Shown: positions 1 to 8,041, counted from the first letter of the stretch. The stretch: DNA of 40,096 bases from Rhodocyclaceae bacterium (GCA_020445765.1 JAGRFY010000105.1:1-40096); one strand, 5' to 3'. Notes: generated by a model not told the origin, from the letters alone. A program made the numbers and translations.

Positions 1-659
1 CGGTCGAGCAGCGCCGTGGTCATCTTGGCATCGACAAATACGTTGGCCCATTCGCCGAACGTCAAGTTGGTCGTAATCATCACGCTGGTGTGCTCGTAGA
101 GCTTGGAGAGCAGGTGGAAGAGCAGCGCGCCGCCAGCCTGGCTGAACGGCAGGTAGCCCAGTTCGTCCAGGATCAGCAGATCGATATTCTTGAGCGTCTG
201 GGCCATCCGGCCGGCGCGGCCCGCGGCCTCCTCCTGTTCGAGCGCATTGACCAAATCGACCGTGGAATGGAAGCGCACGCGCCGGCCGTGGCGGGTGATG
301 CCGGAGACGCCGATCGCGGTGGCCAAGTGCGACTTGCCCGTGCCAGGCCCGCCGATGAACACGACATTGTGGGCCTCGTCGGTGAAGTGGCAGTCGGCCA
401 GTTCAAGGATCAGCTTGCGCTCCACCGGCGACTGGGCGAAGTCGAATCCGGCCAGATCGCGGTGCACGGGGAAGCGCGCGGCATGCATTTGGTAGCGGAC
501 CGAACGCATCCCGCGATCCGTGCGTTCGGCTTCGAGCAACTTTTCGAGGCACTGCCGGCTGTGCGACAGGTCGGGCTCGTCCCGCGCCGTCCATTCTCCC
601 CAGGCCGTTGCCATGCCGTACAGGCGCAGTGTCTTCAGTTCGGTGACGAGATCACGCAT
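1..659 (-). CDS. istB: IS21 helper ATPase IstB (3' end outside window)
   Basis: AAA+ ATPase that assists the IstA transposase in target selection and strand transfer. The frame opens with ATG at 659 and stays open to the window edge (219 codons visible; family members are about 250 residues, so roughly the last 30 are missing). It shows a Walker A motif (GGPGTGKS, coded near 340) and a Walker B motif (LLILDELG, near 165), followed by the typical GYLPFSQ segment. Its start overlaps the end of istA by 8 bp, as is common in IS21 elements and consistent with translational coupling. The translation was read directly from the minus strand. Confidence 0.93.
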   Translation of the reverse strand, partial: MRDLVTELKTLRLYGMATAWGEWTARDEPDLSHSRQCLEKLLEAERTDRGMRSVRYQMHAARFPVHRDLAGFDFAQSPVERKLILELADCHFTDEAHNVVFIGGPGTGKSHLATAIGVSGITRHGRRVRFHSTVDLVNALEQEEAAGRAGRMAQTLKNIDLLILDELGYLPFSQAGGALLFHLLSKLYEHTSVMITTNLTFGEWANVFVDAKMTTALLD

Positions 660-2148
660 CGCCGGTCTCCTTGCGGCGCAGCCGGTCGTAGCGCCCGATA
701 TCGGCGGTCGGCGCAGTCTTGATCGTGAGCGCGGTTTCCACACTTTGCGGCATCGGCGCCTGTTGCAGCCGGTTGATCACGTTGAGCACGTGTTCGACGC
801 TGACATGGCCCGACTCGAGCACCAGTTCGACGGCGACCTGCGCGGCATCGAGCCCGACCTTCGGAATCATCGCCAGCACCCGGCTCATCACCCGGTCGCC
901 GCCGTCCCGGCGCAGCAGCAGACGCTGCAGGCGAACGAACGGCGTGGGCATCTGGGCAAATGGCGCGCCGTTTCTGAGTACGCCGGGCTTTCTCTCGACC
1001 AGCGGCAGGTAGTGCAGCCAGTCATAACGCGTCTGGCCGCGATCGAACAGGCGCGCATGGCACGCCACCAAACGATCGTCGAAGACGACATCGATGTGCT
1101 CGGGGTAGAAGCGCTTGCTGATCAGCCGGCCGGCCAGTTCGCAGGGCACGGAGTAATGATTGCGGGCCGCGCTCACCAGACAGGTGCTGGAGACCCGCCC
1201 GGTCTCTTCGACGTAGCCGTCGAACGGGGCGATCATCGGCATCAGCTGCGGCTGTTCGTGCTCGAGCATCTCCGCGATCGTCAGCTCGTACTCGGGGTGC
1301 TTCAACTCCTGCCACAAGGCCTGGCAGCGTCGGAGTAGCCAGTCGTTCAGTTCGGCAAAGCTGCCAAACCGCAGCTTGCCGGCTTCCAGCCAGATCCGCC
1401 GCCGGCTGTCCTGGACGTTCTTCTCCACGACGCCTTTCTCCCAGCCCGAAGCGACATTGCAGAAGTCCGGCTCGAACAGGTAGTGGGCGCACAGCGCCGA
1501 GAAGCGTGCATTGACGACGCGGCCCTTGCCCTTCCGGACCTTGTCGACCGCGGTCTTCATGTTGTCATAAATGCCGCGCCGGGGGATGCCGCCCAGCGCC
1601 GCAAAGCTGCGGGTATGGGCGTCGAACAGCATCTCGTGCTCCTGGCTCGGATAGGCGACGAGCACGAAAGCGCGGCTTGCGCACAGCTTCAAGTGCGCGA
1701 CCATCAGCCGGCGCCAGACGCCCCCGATCACCAGCCTCTCCTCGCTCCAGTCGAACTGGAAGGCTTCGCCCAGTTCGAATTTCAGCGGCACGAAGGCGCG
1801 GGTCGGCGCGTTGGCCGACTTCTGATCGCGCCAACGGCGGATGAAGTCGTTCAGGATCGAATAGCCGCCGCCGTAGCCCTGTGATCTCAGCTCGACCAGC
1901 AACGCCTTTGCCGTCCGGCGCTCGCGTTTCGGACGCCCCGCATCCGCTTCGAGTGCTTGCAGCAGGTAGGAGTGAAACGGCGTGAGCTTGCCTGGATGTG
2001 GCTCGCGCCGGTAGCGCGGCTCGACCGGACCGTCCTCCCTCAGCCACTTCTTGATGGTGTTTCGCGACAGGCCCGTCCGCCGAGAAATTTCCGAAACCGC
2101 CAGACCATCCCGCAGGAACAGCCTCCTCACCTTGCCCAACATTTCCAT
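652..2148 (-). CDS. istA: IS21-family transposase IstA
   Basis: DDE transposase of about 498 residues. The N-terminus carries a helix-turn-helix ([18 protein letters not shown]). The integrase core follows, with candidate catalytic residues in [15 protein letters not shown] and [11 protein letters not shown] (D, D, E), then a C-terminal beta-barrel-like segment. I chose ATG 2148 because GAGGTG lies 6 bases upstream; a GTG at 2166 in the same frame would add six residues. The frame is intact with no stops, so the element may be active. It overlaps istB by 8 bp. Confidence 0.93.
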   Translation of the reverse strand: MEMLGKVRRLFLRDGLAVSEISRRTGLSRNTIKKWLREDGPVEPRYRREPHPGKLTPFHSYLLQALEADAGRPKRERRTAKALLVELRSQGYGGGYSILNDFIRRWRDQKSANAPTRAFVPLKFELGEAFQFDWSEERLVIGGVWRRLMVAHLKLCASRAFVLVAYPSQEHEMLFDAHTRSFAALGGIPRRGIYDNMKTAVDKVRKGKGRVVNARFSALCAHYLFEPDFCNVASGWEKGVVEKNVQDSRRRIWLEAGKLRFGSFAELNDWLLRRCQALWQELKHPEYELTIAEMLEHEQPQLMPMIAPFDGYVEETGRVSSTCLVSAARNHYSVPCELAGRLISKRFYPEHIDVVFDDRLVACHARLFDRGQTRYDWLHYLPLVERKPGVLRNGAPFAQMPTPFVRLQRLLLRRDGGDRVMSRVLAMIPKVGLDAAQVAVELVLESGHVSVEHVLNVINRLQQAPMPQSVETALTIKTAPTADIGRYDRLRRKETGDA

Positions 2149-2201
2149 GGTGATCACCTCAAACACCCCGCCTCAAAATGAGGCAGGCAGGTTAAACACC
2201 C

Positions 2202-2261
2202 TGGTCAATTTTCAGTCGGTACACACCCTGCTAGATGGTCAGTTTTCGGTCGGCGCCAACA
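2202..2261. repeat. IS21 end: multiple terminal transposase-binding repeats
   Basis: Two copies of an 18-bp repeat, TGGTCAATTTTCAGTCGG (2202-2219) and TGGTCAGTTTTCGGTCGG (2236-2253), differ at two positions and are 34 bp apart. They lie between istA and the proposed element end at 2261. IS21 elements characteristically have several such repeats at each end as transposase-binding sites. The exact end is inferred from where recD coding resumes and from the terminal TGTTGG on the minus strand. Confidence 0.8.
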
Positions 2262-2518
2262 GGTGGATCCTTCCGAGCCGGTTGCAGTCGATCGAGACGG
2301 CGTATGCGCTGACCGTACACAAGTCGCAGGGCTCGGACTTCGATCACGTCGCGTTGGTGTTACCCGAAGAACCCAGTTCGATTCTGACCCGTGAACTACT
2401 CTACACCGGCATTACCCGGGCGCGCAGCTTCTTCACGCTGGCCGACGCAGGGGGGCGCCAAGTTCTGAAGCTGGCTGTGGAACGACGCATGTTGCGTTCG
2501 GGCGGGTCGCTGTTTTGA
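2262..2518 (+). pseudogene. recD: recD 3' fragment (exonuclease V alpha subunit C-terminus), cut by IS21
   Basis: RecD is the fast helicase subunit of RecBCD, which processes double-strand ends for repair and degrades foreign DNA. Only the last ~85 codons remain: WILPSRLQSIETAYALTVHK, then SQGSDFDHVALVLP and TRELLYTGITRAR. These are the UvrD-like helicase motifs V-VI at the RecD C-terminus. The stop is TGA at 2516-2518. The 5' part must lie left of the IS element, outside the window. An open frame runs back into the IS antisense strand to 2051, but that is not the native start. Whether the cell has another recD copy cannot be seen. Confidence 0.87.
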
Positions 2519-2875
2519 TACGCCTTGGCTGCTCCTGAGGTGTCTTCCGACAGACCGACGGAACTCGCTCGCTCGATGGGTGGCAAAAAGCCGCATACGG
2601 TTCTGACGACGAGTTCGACATCCAGCACTTGCGCCGTCAGATTCTCGATCACGTGAAGAGCGAATGCAGGAGGGGGCACCGCGCGCTGCCGTGGGCTTGT
2701 TGCACATCGGTAGGCGCGCAGCGGTAGGGCAGGCCCTTCCCCACCTTGCCGAGTGGGGGCAACTGATTCGCACAAGGCGTTGGGTGGAGGATCCGTCGCC
2801 ATGGTCGGCCTCCGGCGACGGGTCATCATCTACATGGGCGCTTGCCGTCGAGGATCTGTCCCGAGCGCCACCAAT
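2519..2875. other. Intergenic stretch without a supportable gene
   Basis: This stretch lies between the recD stop and the end of vapC. The plus frame at about 2585-2680 reads KAAYGSDDEFDIQHLRRQIL, which looks protein-like, but it has no start and is interrupted within about 40 codons. Minus-strand frames are open but run into recD. It may be degraded coding DNA; I cannot name a family. Confidence 0.4.
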
Positions 2876-3283
2876 TCAATCTCGCGTGCCGATCCTGTCC
2901 AGCGCGATCGCTTGCGCGGGAAAGGCATTCAAGAGCTTGCGATCCATCGTCACGAGCTTGACACCAAGGCTCATCGCAAGGGCAGCGAACTCGCAATCGT
3001 AGGCCGAGCAATTGCTGTCGCGCACGAGTTCGAACACGCGCGGCGAATCCACCTCGCGTTCGTTGCCCCGCAGAAGGTCTTCAGCTTCCGTCTGCATCGC
3101 CAGCGCTTGCTCAAACGTGAGGACGCCGCGCCTGAAGTAGCCGGTCAGGATGTTGCGGAACTCGCTTCGCCAAAGCAAAGGGGCAACCCAGTCGGAATCG
3201 CGCTCGAACAATCCTTCGGCATGCGTGGTGAACTCTGTCGGCAGGTACAGGTAGGCCAGGACGTTCGTGTCCACTACGATCAC
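2876..3283 (-). CDS. vapC: PIN-domain ribonuclease toxin, VapC family
   Basis: This is a 135-residue PIN-domain protein, the usual VapC length. VapC toxins are Mg-dependent ribonucleases that block translation by cutting tRNA or rRNA. The acidic metal-binding residues are all present: D5 (VDTN), E41 (RSEF), D96 (AYDCEFAALA) and D114 (VTMDRK). It starts with GTG at 3283, which shares the four bases GTGA with the stop of the upstream antitoxin, so the two are translationally coupled. The gene appears intact. Its RNA target cannot be told from the sequence. Confidence 0.92.
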   Translation of the reverse strand: MIVVDTNVLAYLYLPTEFTTHAEGLFERDSDWVAPLLWRSEFRNILTGYFRRGVLTFEQALAMQTEAEDLLRGNEREVDSPRVFELVRDSNCSAYDCEFAALAMSLGVKLVTMDRKLLNAFPAQAIALDRIGTRD

Positions 3284-3525
3284 GGACGCCCCTCGCGCTT
3301 CATGGCATCGATCTCCGCTGTCTGCAAACGCTCGCTGCTCAGCGCAGCGCGCAATTCTCTGGCTCGGGCCAGTCGCTCGGCGGGATCTGTCCGCCCCGGC
3401 AGCAGGATCGACTCCAGGCAGACGATGGCCTCGCAGTTGAGGCTGCGGCGATGGGATGCAGCGGAACTCTTCAAACGATCGTAGAGGTCGTCGGGGATGT
3501 TCTTCAGGGTGAGCGTCGTCGGCAT
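3280..3525 (-). CDS. vapB: Ribbon-helix-helix antitoxin, FitA/VapB type
   Basis: An 81-residue protein whose N-terminus (TLTLKNIPDDLYDRLKSSA, then a helix with SLNCEAIVCLE) is an Arc-like ribbon-helix-helix DNA-binding fold of the FitA type. The C-terminal half is charged and should wrap the PIN toxin. I place the start at ATG 3525. A further in-frame ATG at 3549 would lie inside a perfect palindrome that looks like the operator, and the fold begins right after 3525. It precedes vapC with a 4-bp overlap. The protein is expected to repress its own operon, alone or with the toxin. Confidence 0.9.
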   Translation of the reverse strand: MPTTLTLKNIPDDLYDRLKSSAASHRRSLNCEAIVCLESILLPGRTDPAERLARARELRAALSSERLQTAEIDAMKREGRP

Positions 3526-3541
3526 GCTGAACTCCGGAGTA

Positions 3542-3558
3542 GAAACCATTATGGTTTC
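3542..3558. promoter_or_regulatory. Perfect palindrome upstream of vapB, probable autoregulatory operator
   Basis: GAAACCATTATGGTTTC is a perfect 8-1-8 inverted repeat centred 25 bp upstream of the chosen vapB start. Its position fits the usual autorepression site of ribbon-helix-helix antitoxins. Binding by VapB is inferred, not shown. Confidence 0.65.
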
Positions 3559-3638
3559 CGATAGGTTTCAGTACAAGCTTTCCGCGATTGCGGATCGGAG
3601 GAGCAGGGGACGCGTTGTCGATGCGCGGCGATGGGTTA

Positions 3639-3663
3639 TGATTGAATCTGATTAAGACTGATT
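3639..3663 (+). promoter_or_regulatory. Three TGATT boxes at 10-bp spacing upstream of parD
   Basis: TGATT occurs at 3639, 3649 and 3659, exactly 10 bp apart, ending 12 bp before the parD start. One-turn spacing puts all three on the same DNA face, as expected for side-by-side ribbon-helix-helix dimers. This is a candidate ParD operator; the binding is inferred. Confidence 0.5.
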
Positions 3664-3675
3664 GGATGACTCGGC

Positions 3676-3945
3676 ATGGATGATACTGGCACGAAGGTTT
3701 TGACGGCGCACATCCCCTTGCCGCTCGCCGAGAAGGTCGACCTGCTTGCTGCGCGCCTGGAGCGATCCCGTGGCTGGATCATGAAGCAGGCACTCGCGGC
3801 CTGGGTCGAACAGGAGGAAGAGCGTAGCCGGTTGACGCGGGAGGCGCTTGCCGACGTCGATGCCGGCCAGGTCATCGACCACCAAGCGGTCCAGGCCTGG
3901 GCCGATAGCCTGGCGACCGACAAACCGCTCCCTGCTCCGAGGTGA
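3676..3945 (+). CDS. parD: Ribbon-helix-helix antitoxin, ParD/CopG type
   Basis: An 89-residue protein. The N-terminal 45 residues (VLTAHIPLPLAEKVDLLAAR, then SRGWIMKQALAAWV) form a CopG-like ribbon-helix-helix for DNA binding. The rest is an acidic helix that should neutralise the toxin. ATG 3676 is the first start after the TGATT boxes. Its stop overlaps the GTG start of the toxin gene by 4 bp (GTGA), the same coupling as in the neighbouring vapBC. Family assignment is from fold pattern and partner. Confidence 0.88.
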   Translation: MDDTGTKVLTAHIPLPLAEKVDLLAARLERSRGWIMKQALAAWVEQEEERSRLTREALADVDAGQVIDHQAVQAWADSLATDKPLPAPR

Positions 3946-4220
3946 GGGAGGTCACGTGGACCAGCAAGGCGTCGGCCGATCTGGTTCGCCTCTACGAGTT
4001 CCTGGCATCGGCCGACAAGCCCGCGGCCATTCGAACCGTCTGGACCCTCACCGCAGCACCAGCCGGCCTGCCGGCTCACCCGCGCATTGGCGAGCGTCTC
4101 GAGGAGTTCGACCCGCGCGAGGTGCGGCGCATTCTGGTGGGCCACTACGAAATCCGCTACGAGATCCAGAAGAGCACGATCACCGTGCTTCGACTCTGGC
4201 ATACGAGGGAGAGCCGATGA
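3942..4220 (+). CDS. parE: ParE/RelE-superfamily toxin
   Basis: A 92-residue plasmid-stabilisation-type toxin. The pattern (VTWTSKASADLVRLYEFLAS, then RIGERLEEFDPREVRRILVG and HYEIRYEI) is typical of ParE proteins, which poison DNA gyrase; RelE relatives instead cut ribosome-bound mRNA. The conserved R-I-L-V-G-H-Y-E-I-R-Y strand is complete. It starts with GTG at 3942, inside the parD stop. A fossil of a closely related gene lies at 13117, on the other side of the first metal island. Confidence 0.88.
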   Translation: MREVTWTSKASADLVRLYEFLASADKPAAIRTVWTLTAAPAGLPAHPRIGERLEEFDPREVRRILVGHYEIRYEIQKSTITVLRLWHTRESR

Positions 4221-4344
4221 ACGCCTCGCTGCGGCGCGGCCGAGACGGGAGCGGCCGCAATGTTCTGGCCCGGCCGTCGTCGAACTGGGCGGCAAGGAGG
4301 ATCGCTTCCAGCGAATCGCCGAAACCCGCACCACACAAGGCTTC

Positions 4345-4860
4345 GCGGCGAATCTGACGGTAAACTTTTCGGGCCACGTGAGCGCGAATCTGGCGTTTTG
4401 ACGGTAAACTTTCGGTGTGATCGGGCGGATTCGTGCCGCAGCCGATCCATCTGCCAGGTGGAGCGAAATGCCGTCCCTACCGATAGGTACTGAAAGCACG
4501 GGTTTCGCTGCCGGGCGCGCCCACCGATAGGTCGCGATAGATGTCGAACGCAAAATCGGCCCACCCGACACGCGTGACGGTAGAAATGACGGTAAACTTG
4601 GCTGACAGGATTTAATAACGCAATAGAAACAGTGTTTTGCGTGCGCTATTGATGATTGAGTGGGAGTAGGTTTCGCGACCTGTCGGTGACTATCGGTAGC
4701 TATCGTTTCAAGTCTCGAACGGCGGCAGTTGAGGGCGGATCTGACTGCCTTTCGGCTGCTTTCGGTAGCTATCGAAACGGCATGTCGCAGTGTCCCGTAA
4801 GCTGAAGTCGGTCCCTGCCGGCAGGCGATTGCAGCCGATAGGTGCTGAACGCTCATGGGT
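4345..4860 (+). repeat. Unidentified noncoding element, copy A (direct repeat of copy B at 10985)
   Basis: The element has no credible gene but is dense in short repeats. TGACGGTAAACTT occurs at 4355, 4399 and 4587, with a variant TGACGGTAGAA at 4575. CGATAGGTACTGAAAG lies at 4481, an A+T-rich stretch at about 4605-4635, and GATGATTGAGTGGGAGTAGG at 4651. TCGGTAGCTATCG appears twice (4693, 4762), and another CCGATAGGT box lies near 4834. Copy B at 10985-11360 has the same boxes in the same order and strand with almost identical spacing: 44 bp, 176/177 bp and 76/77 bp between successive landmarks. The segment 4648-4689 matches 11290-11331 at 38 of 42 bases. Function is unknown; candidates are an element end, a recombination or replication site, or a nonautonomous mobile element. 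Confidence 0.75.
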
Positions 4861-5198
4861 GGCTCGTCGTTGGCCAAGTGGGGGCTCTTGACGAGGCTAC
4901 ATGGTGCCCCTCGACCGCGGGAAACGTGCCAAATCCCCGGGCCCACGAAGCGCGAAATCTGCAACCTCGTTGATGAGGCGGCTTACAGTGCCTGCCCGGC
5001 GTTCAGGGATTGACAGGGTGGCGATCATCGCGCCTTGCCCGTGGTCCGCGCGCTGGGCTCGATCCCCGGATTTCAATCTGAGTACTGAGCGCAATGGCCT
5101 TGGTGACCGCGGTTCATCCCTATGTTCGGGTCGGTGCGAGGCCGCATGGCGCGGGCGCACTCTAGAACAGGCCTGCGCCGGGACAGCTGACCGCGGAA
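4861..5198. other. Intergenic stretch without a supportable gene
   Basis: This lies between copy A of the noncoding element and the end of the rhodanese gene. An 87-codon minus-strand frame (4897-5160) has no ribosome binding site and reads as Arg/Pro-rich low-information sequence, so I do not call it. No clear terminator for the chr operon was found. Confidence 0.4.
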
Positions 5199-5513
5199 TC
5201 AGTCGTCCAGGGTGGCAAAGCCGGCGGCCTTCCAGCCTTCGATACCGCCCTCGAGATACAGGGCATCTAGTCCGAACTCGCGCAAGCCTGCCGCGGTCGC
5301 TTGAGATACCTCATGGCCGTGAACGCAATAGACCACGATCTGGCAGTCGCGCGGCAATGCTGGAGCCCATTCGGCGAGTTTTTCCGGATCGTGCCAGGTG
5401 GCACCGGGCAGGTGTTCGGGACTGGTATCGCGAGCCGTCCTTCGTCGTGCGTCGACGATACAAACCTCGCCGATCCGTGCTTGCAGGGCGTGAAGCGTGA
5501 TGCTGTGATCCAT
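5199..5513 (-). CDS. Single-domain rhodanese-like sulfurtransferase of the chromate operon
   Basis: A 104-residue rhodanese domain. The catalytic cysteine is C63, in the loop VYCVHGHEVS. The flanking strands (VCIVDAR near residue 20, LEGGIEGWKAAGF at the end) are typical. Start ATG 5513 has AAGGAG seven bases upstream; longer in-frame starts lack this. It follows chrA by 52 bp on the same strand. Rhodanese genes (chrE) are known in chromate resistance operons such as that of Cupriavidus metallidurans, and a role in repairing sulfur metabolism or thiol stress after chromate exposure is plausible but inferred. Confidence 0.87.
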   Translation of the reverse strand: MDHSITLHALQARIGEVCIVDARRRTARDTSPEHLPGATWHDPEKLAEWAPALPRDCQIVVYCVHGHEVSQATAAGLREFGLDALYLEGGIEGWKAAGFATLDD

Positions 5514-5565
5514 GGAGCCACTCCTTGGGCGGTGAACGATGGAAGCAAGCATTGGAGCCTGCAGG

Positions 5566-6909
5566 CTATGGGGCGACCGAGTATGCAAGCCCGCCAAGCG
5601 CGCAGACACCGATGACTTTCATGATGTCGACCTTGTAGCGCCACAGGGCCACGAAGCTGGCTGCCGCGGTGCCGACCGCCAGCAAGTCGATGGGGCCATG
5701 GAACGGCGCGTCGAGCCGCGCTTGAGGCCAGAAGGTGTGCCACGCGAAGAAGGTTGCGAGATTGAGGATTACCCCGACGACGGCGGCGGTGATTGCAGTC
5801 AGCGGAGCCGTGAACCTGAGTTCGCCTCGCGTCGCCTCGACCAGGGGTGCGCCCGCGATGATGAAGAAGAAGCTCGGCAGGAAGGTGAAGCAGGTTGCCG
5901 CCGCCGCACCGGCAAGCCCGGCCGCGACCGGATGGGCCAGGACAGCCTTGGTCACGCCGCCCAGGTAGCCGACCCAGGTCACCACCATGATCAGCGGACC
6001 CGGCGTCGTCTCGCCGAGCGCGAGGCCGTCCATCATCTGGGGGCCGGTCAGCCAGCCGAAGTGCTCGACCGCATTCTGGTAGACGTAGGGCAGCACGGCG
6101 TAGGCGCCGCCGACGGTGAGGAAGGCCGCCTTGGTGAAGAACTCGCCCATCGCGCCCAGCGCGGGCGACGCGCGGACTGCGGCCATGGCGGCAAGCCAGA
6201 TCAGTCCGAAGGCGATGACGGTCAAGGTCAGCTTGCGCCAGCTGAAACGTGCATGGGGCGGTGGTGGGGTGTCGTCGCCGATGGCCGCAGGGCCATGCAC
6301 CGCCGAGGCCGTGCCGTGCCCGCCCTTGTTCACGAATTTGTGCGGCAGTAGCCGACCGCCCGCCATGCCGAGCAGCGCCGCGCCCAGGACGATCCAGACG
6401 AAGTCCACCTTCAGGAAGAAGATGGCGATGAATGCCATGGCAGCAATGCTGCCGAGCACCTTGTTCCGAATGGCCCGCGAGCCGATGCGCCAGGCGGCAA
6501 ACAGCACCACTGCCACGACCGCGGGCTTGATGCCGTAGAAGATGCCGGCGACGGCGGGCAGGTCGCCGAAATTTAGGTAGACGCCCGCCAGCAGCGAGAG
6601 CAGCAGGAAGGCGGGCAGGAAGAAGAGCACGCCGGCCACGACTGCGCCGGGAATGCCGTGGATCAGCCAGCTGATGTAGATGGCCAGTTGAATTGCTTCA
6701 GGGCCAGGCAGCAGCATGCAGTAGTTCAGCGCGTGGAGATAGCGCTGTTCGGAGATCCAGCGGCGGCGCTCGACCAACTCCTGATGCATGATCGCGATCT
6801 GCCCGGCAGGGCCACCAAAGCTGATGAAGCCCAGTTTCAGCCAATAGGCGACCGCTTCGCCCATGGTCGGCAGCCGGGGTGGGGCATCGGAGATCACCGG
6901 ACCTGTCAT
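5566..6909 (-). CDS. chrA: Chromate efflux transporter ChrA (two-domain CHR type)
   Basis: A 447-residue inner-membrane protein of the CHR superfamily, which exports chromate, probably driven by the proton gradient. It has two homologous halves. The first carries LKLGFISFGGPAGQIA and LLPGPEAIQLA. The second begins near residue 245 with the related FFTKAAFLTVGGAYAVLPYV and GLALGETTPGPLIM. Length and duplicated structure match long-chain ChrA. The start overlaps the chrB stop by 4 bp (ATGA), so the two are co-translated. The frame is intact. Confidence 0.95.
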   Translation of the reverse strand: MTGPVISDAPPRLPTMGEAVAYWLKLGFISFGGPAGQIAIMHQELVERRRWISEQRYLHALNYCMLLPGPEAIQLAIYISWLIHGIPGAVVAGVLFFLPAFLLLSLLAGVYLNFGDLPAVAGIFYGIKPAVVAVVLFAAWRIGSRAIRNKVLGSIAAMAFIAIFFLKVDFVWIVLGAALLGMAGGRLLPHKFVNKGGHGTASAVHGPAAIGDDTPPPPHARFSWRKLTLTVIAFGLIWLAAMAAVRASPALGAMGEFFTKAAFLTVGGAYAVLPYVYQNAVEHFGWLTGPQMMDGLALGETTPGPLIMVVTWVGYLGGVTKAVLAHPVAAGLAGAAAATCFTFLPSFFFIIAGAPLVEATRGELRFTAPLTAITAAVVGVILNLATFFAWHTFWPQARLDAPFHGPIDLLAVGTAAASFVALWRYKVDIMKVIGVCALGGLAYSVAP

Positions 6910-7814
6910 GGCGTGTGGGTGTGCAGGTAGTGGTCGTGGAGGTGGTCGAAGAGCCGGCTGGCCTCATCGAGCAGTTCGTCGTCGCTCGACGCCCGGGACC
7001 GCGCACCGGCCAGTACCGCTTCGATGCCGGCGGCTTCCGCGACTGGAAGCCCGCCCATATCCAGGCAGTGAATGATCGCGGCGATGCGTGACAGTGCCGG
7101 GTCGGCCTCAAGCCCGAAGCTGCGCAGCAACACTTCGAAGGTGACGAGCCCTTCGACGTGGGTGAAGGCGGCCCCGTCGAAATCGAAGCCGAGGGCGTGT
7201 TCGGGACAGCGATCGGGCGCATCGAGCCACAGAAATTGGGCTTGCCGGTCGATGAAGCGACGGATCATCCAGGCGGAGGCCATGCGATCGATCCACAAGT
7301 GCTGCCGCGTCGCCCAGATCCGCCCCTGGTATTCCGCCAGCTGCAGCGGGCGAATAGACCCCGCTGCTTGCCGGGGTTCCCCGCTCGCACGGGCCTCGAG
7401 GTCGGCAAGGGCAGCCTCTGCCTGTCGGCGCGCATCGTGCGGAAAGAAATCGATTGCGCTGAGTGCGAGGAAGTTGCGACGCAGGGTTCGCACGAGTCGC
7501 GTGTCGGACGGGTCGGCGGCATGAATCGCCTCCACCAGGACCGCGTACTCGCCGGCGCGGTCGAATAGCGCGAGGAGGGACGCATGCTGGGCCTCGTCAC
7601 GCCCGTGAAGGCGATAGATGTCGGCCGTGCCCCCGGCGCTGCGGGCCAGACCAGCGATCTCCTCGAAAGTTGAAGCGTGGGCATCTGCGGCCGGGAGCAG
7701 GTACACCCCGTCACGCAGCGTCGCGGCGCCTTGGGATCGCAGGGCACGCCAGACACGCATGCGGCCAGCGGCTTGCTTGCCGGACAGGGTGGCAAAAAGG
7801 GCGAGGAAGCTCAT
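6906..7814 (-). CDS. chrB: Chromate resistance regulator ChrB
   Basis: A 302-residue ChrB protein. The N-terminal part (RMRVWRALRSQGAATLRDGV) is the characteristic ChrB start. The C-terminal half (HLWIDRMASAWMIRRFIDRQ and GFDFDGAAFTHVEGLVTFEV) is the chromate-resistance exported/ChrB domain. In characterised systems ChrB is a chromate-sensing regulator of the chr operon. No Shine-Dalgarno sequence is visible, and a TATATA box lies only about 10 bases upstream, so translation may be leaderless. A nested palindrome at 7822-7858 covers the likely promoter. The gene is divergent from the metal-sensor operon at 8042. Confidence 0.93.
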   Translation of the reverse strand: MSFLALFATLSGKQAAGRMRVWRALRSQGAATLRDGVYLLPAADAHASTFEEIAGLARSAGGTADIYRLHGRDEAQHASLLALFDRAGEYAVLVEAIHAADPSDTRLVRTLRRNFLALSAIDFFPHDARRQAEAALADLEARASGEPRQAAGSIRPLQLAEYQGRIWATRQHLWIDRMASAWMIRRFIDRQAQFLWLDAPDRCPEHALGFDFDGAAFTHVEGLVTFEVLLRSFGLEADPALSRIAAIIHCLDMGGLPVAEAAGIEAVLAGARSRASSDDELLDEASRLFDHLHDHYLHTHTP

Positions 7815-7821
7815 TTGTTGG

Positions 7822-7858
7822 TGTTATATATGTTACTTATTAAGTAGAAAATATAACA
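7822..7858 (-). promoter_or_regulatory. chrB promoter with nested palindrome, probable ChrB operator
   Basis: Two inverted repeats share one exact centre at 7840: outer arms TGTTATAT (7822-7829) and ATATAACA (7851-7858), inner arms TACTTA (7834-7839) and TAAGTA (7841-7846). The centre of the dyad is 26 bp upstream of the chrB ATG. On the minus strand a -35-like TTGTTA (7859-7854) and an A+T-rich -10 candidate fall within or next to it. The site is strikingly A+T-rich for this region. ChrB binding is inferred from position. Confidence 0.68.
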
Positions 7859-8014
7859 AGTGTAGCCATTCGCAAGGAGAATTGTTCGAGGCCTCGTCGT
7901 CACTGCCATCCGGGAAATGAACTTCAGGCGGCGAAGTCGACAAAAGGCGTGTGGCACGCACAGCTCTACTAGCCGTCCATACAGGTCGTCGCGCTGCAAC
8001 CGATGCTCTGATAA

Positions 8015-8032
8015 CCTATCCTCCTGGATAGG
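8015..8032 (+). promoter_or_regulatory. Dyad upstream of the CsoR/RcnR-family gene, probable metal-responsive operator
   Basis: CCTATCC-TCCT-GGATAGG is a perfect 7-4-7 inverted repeat ending 9 bp before the start codon, overlapping the ribosome binding region. CsoR/RcnR repressors are known to bind dyads with a C- or G-rich core flanked by A/T steps, which this resembles. Repression of the 8042-10794 operon is inferred. Confidence 0.6.
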
Positions 8033-8041
8033 ATATTAAAC

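Larger units (their letters stand above)
1..2261 (-). mobile_element. IS21-family insertion sequence, partial (left part outside window)
   Basis: The sequence contains istA followed by istB in the usual overlapping order, read on the minus strand, with a terminal repeat array upstream of istA. The proposed outer end is position 2261: on the minus strand the element would begin TGTTGGCGCCGACC, matching the TG...CA termini usual for this family, and the recD reading frame resumes immediately after it. The other end lies beyond position 1, so the target duplication cannot be checked here. The element interrupts recD. Confidence 0.9.

Noticed and set aside
2051-2518. Continuous frame joining the IS21 end to recD
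   Set aside because: The first part is antisense IS sequence; only the part from 2262 is RecD-like. Fusion by outward transcription is possible but unsupported.
3636-4964. 442-codon minus-strand open frame
   Set aside because: It runs antisense through parDE and copy A of the noncoding element, has no ribosome site, and its only similarity to another frame (11202-11495) comes from the shared DNA repeat.
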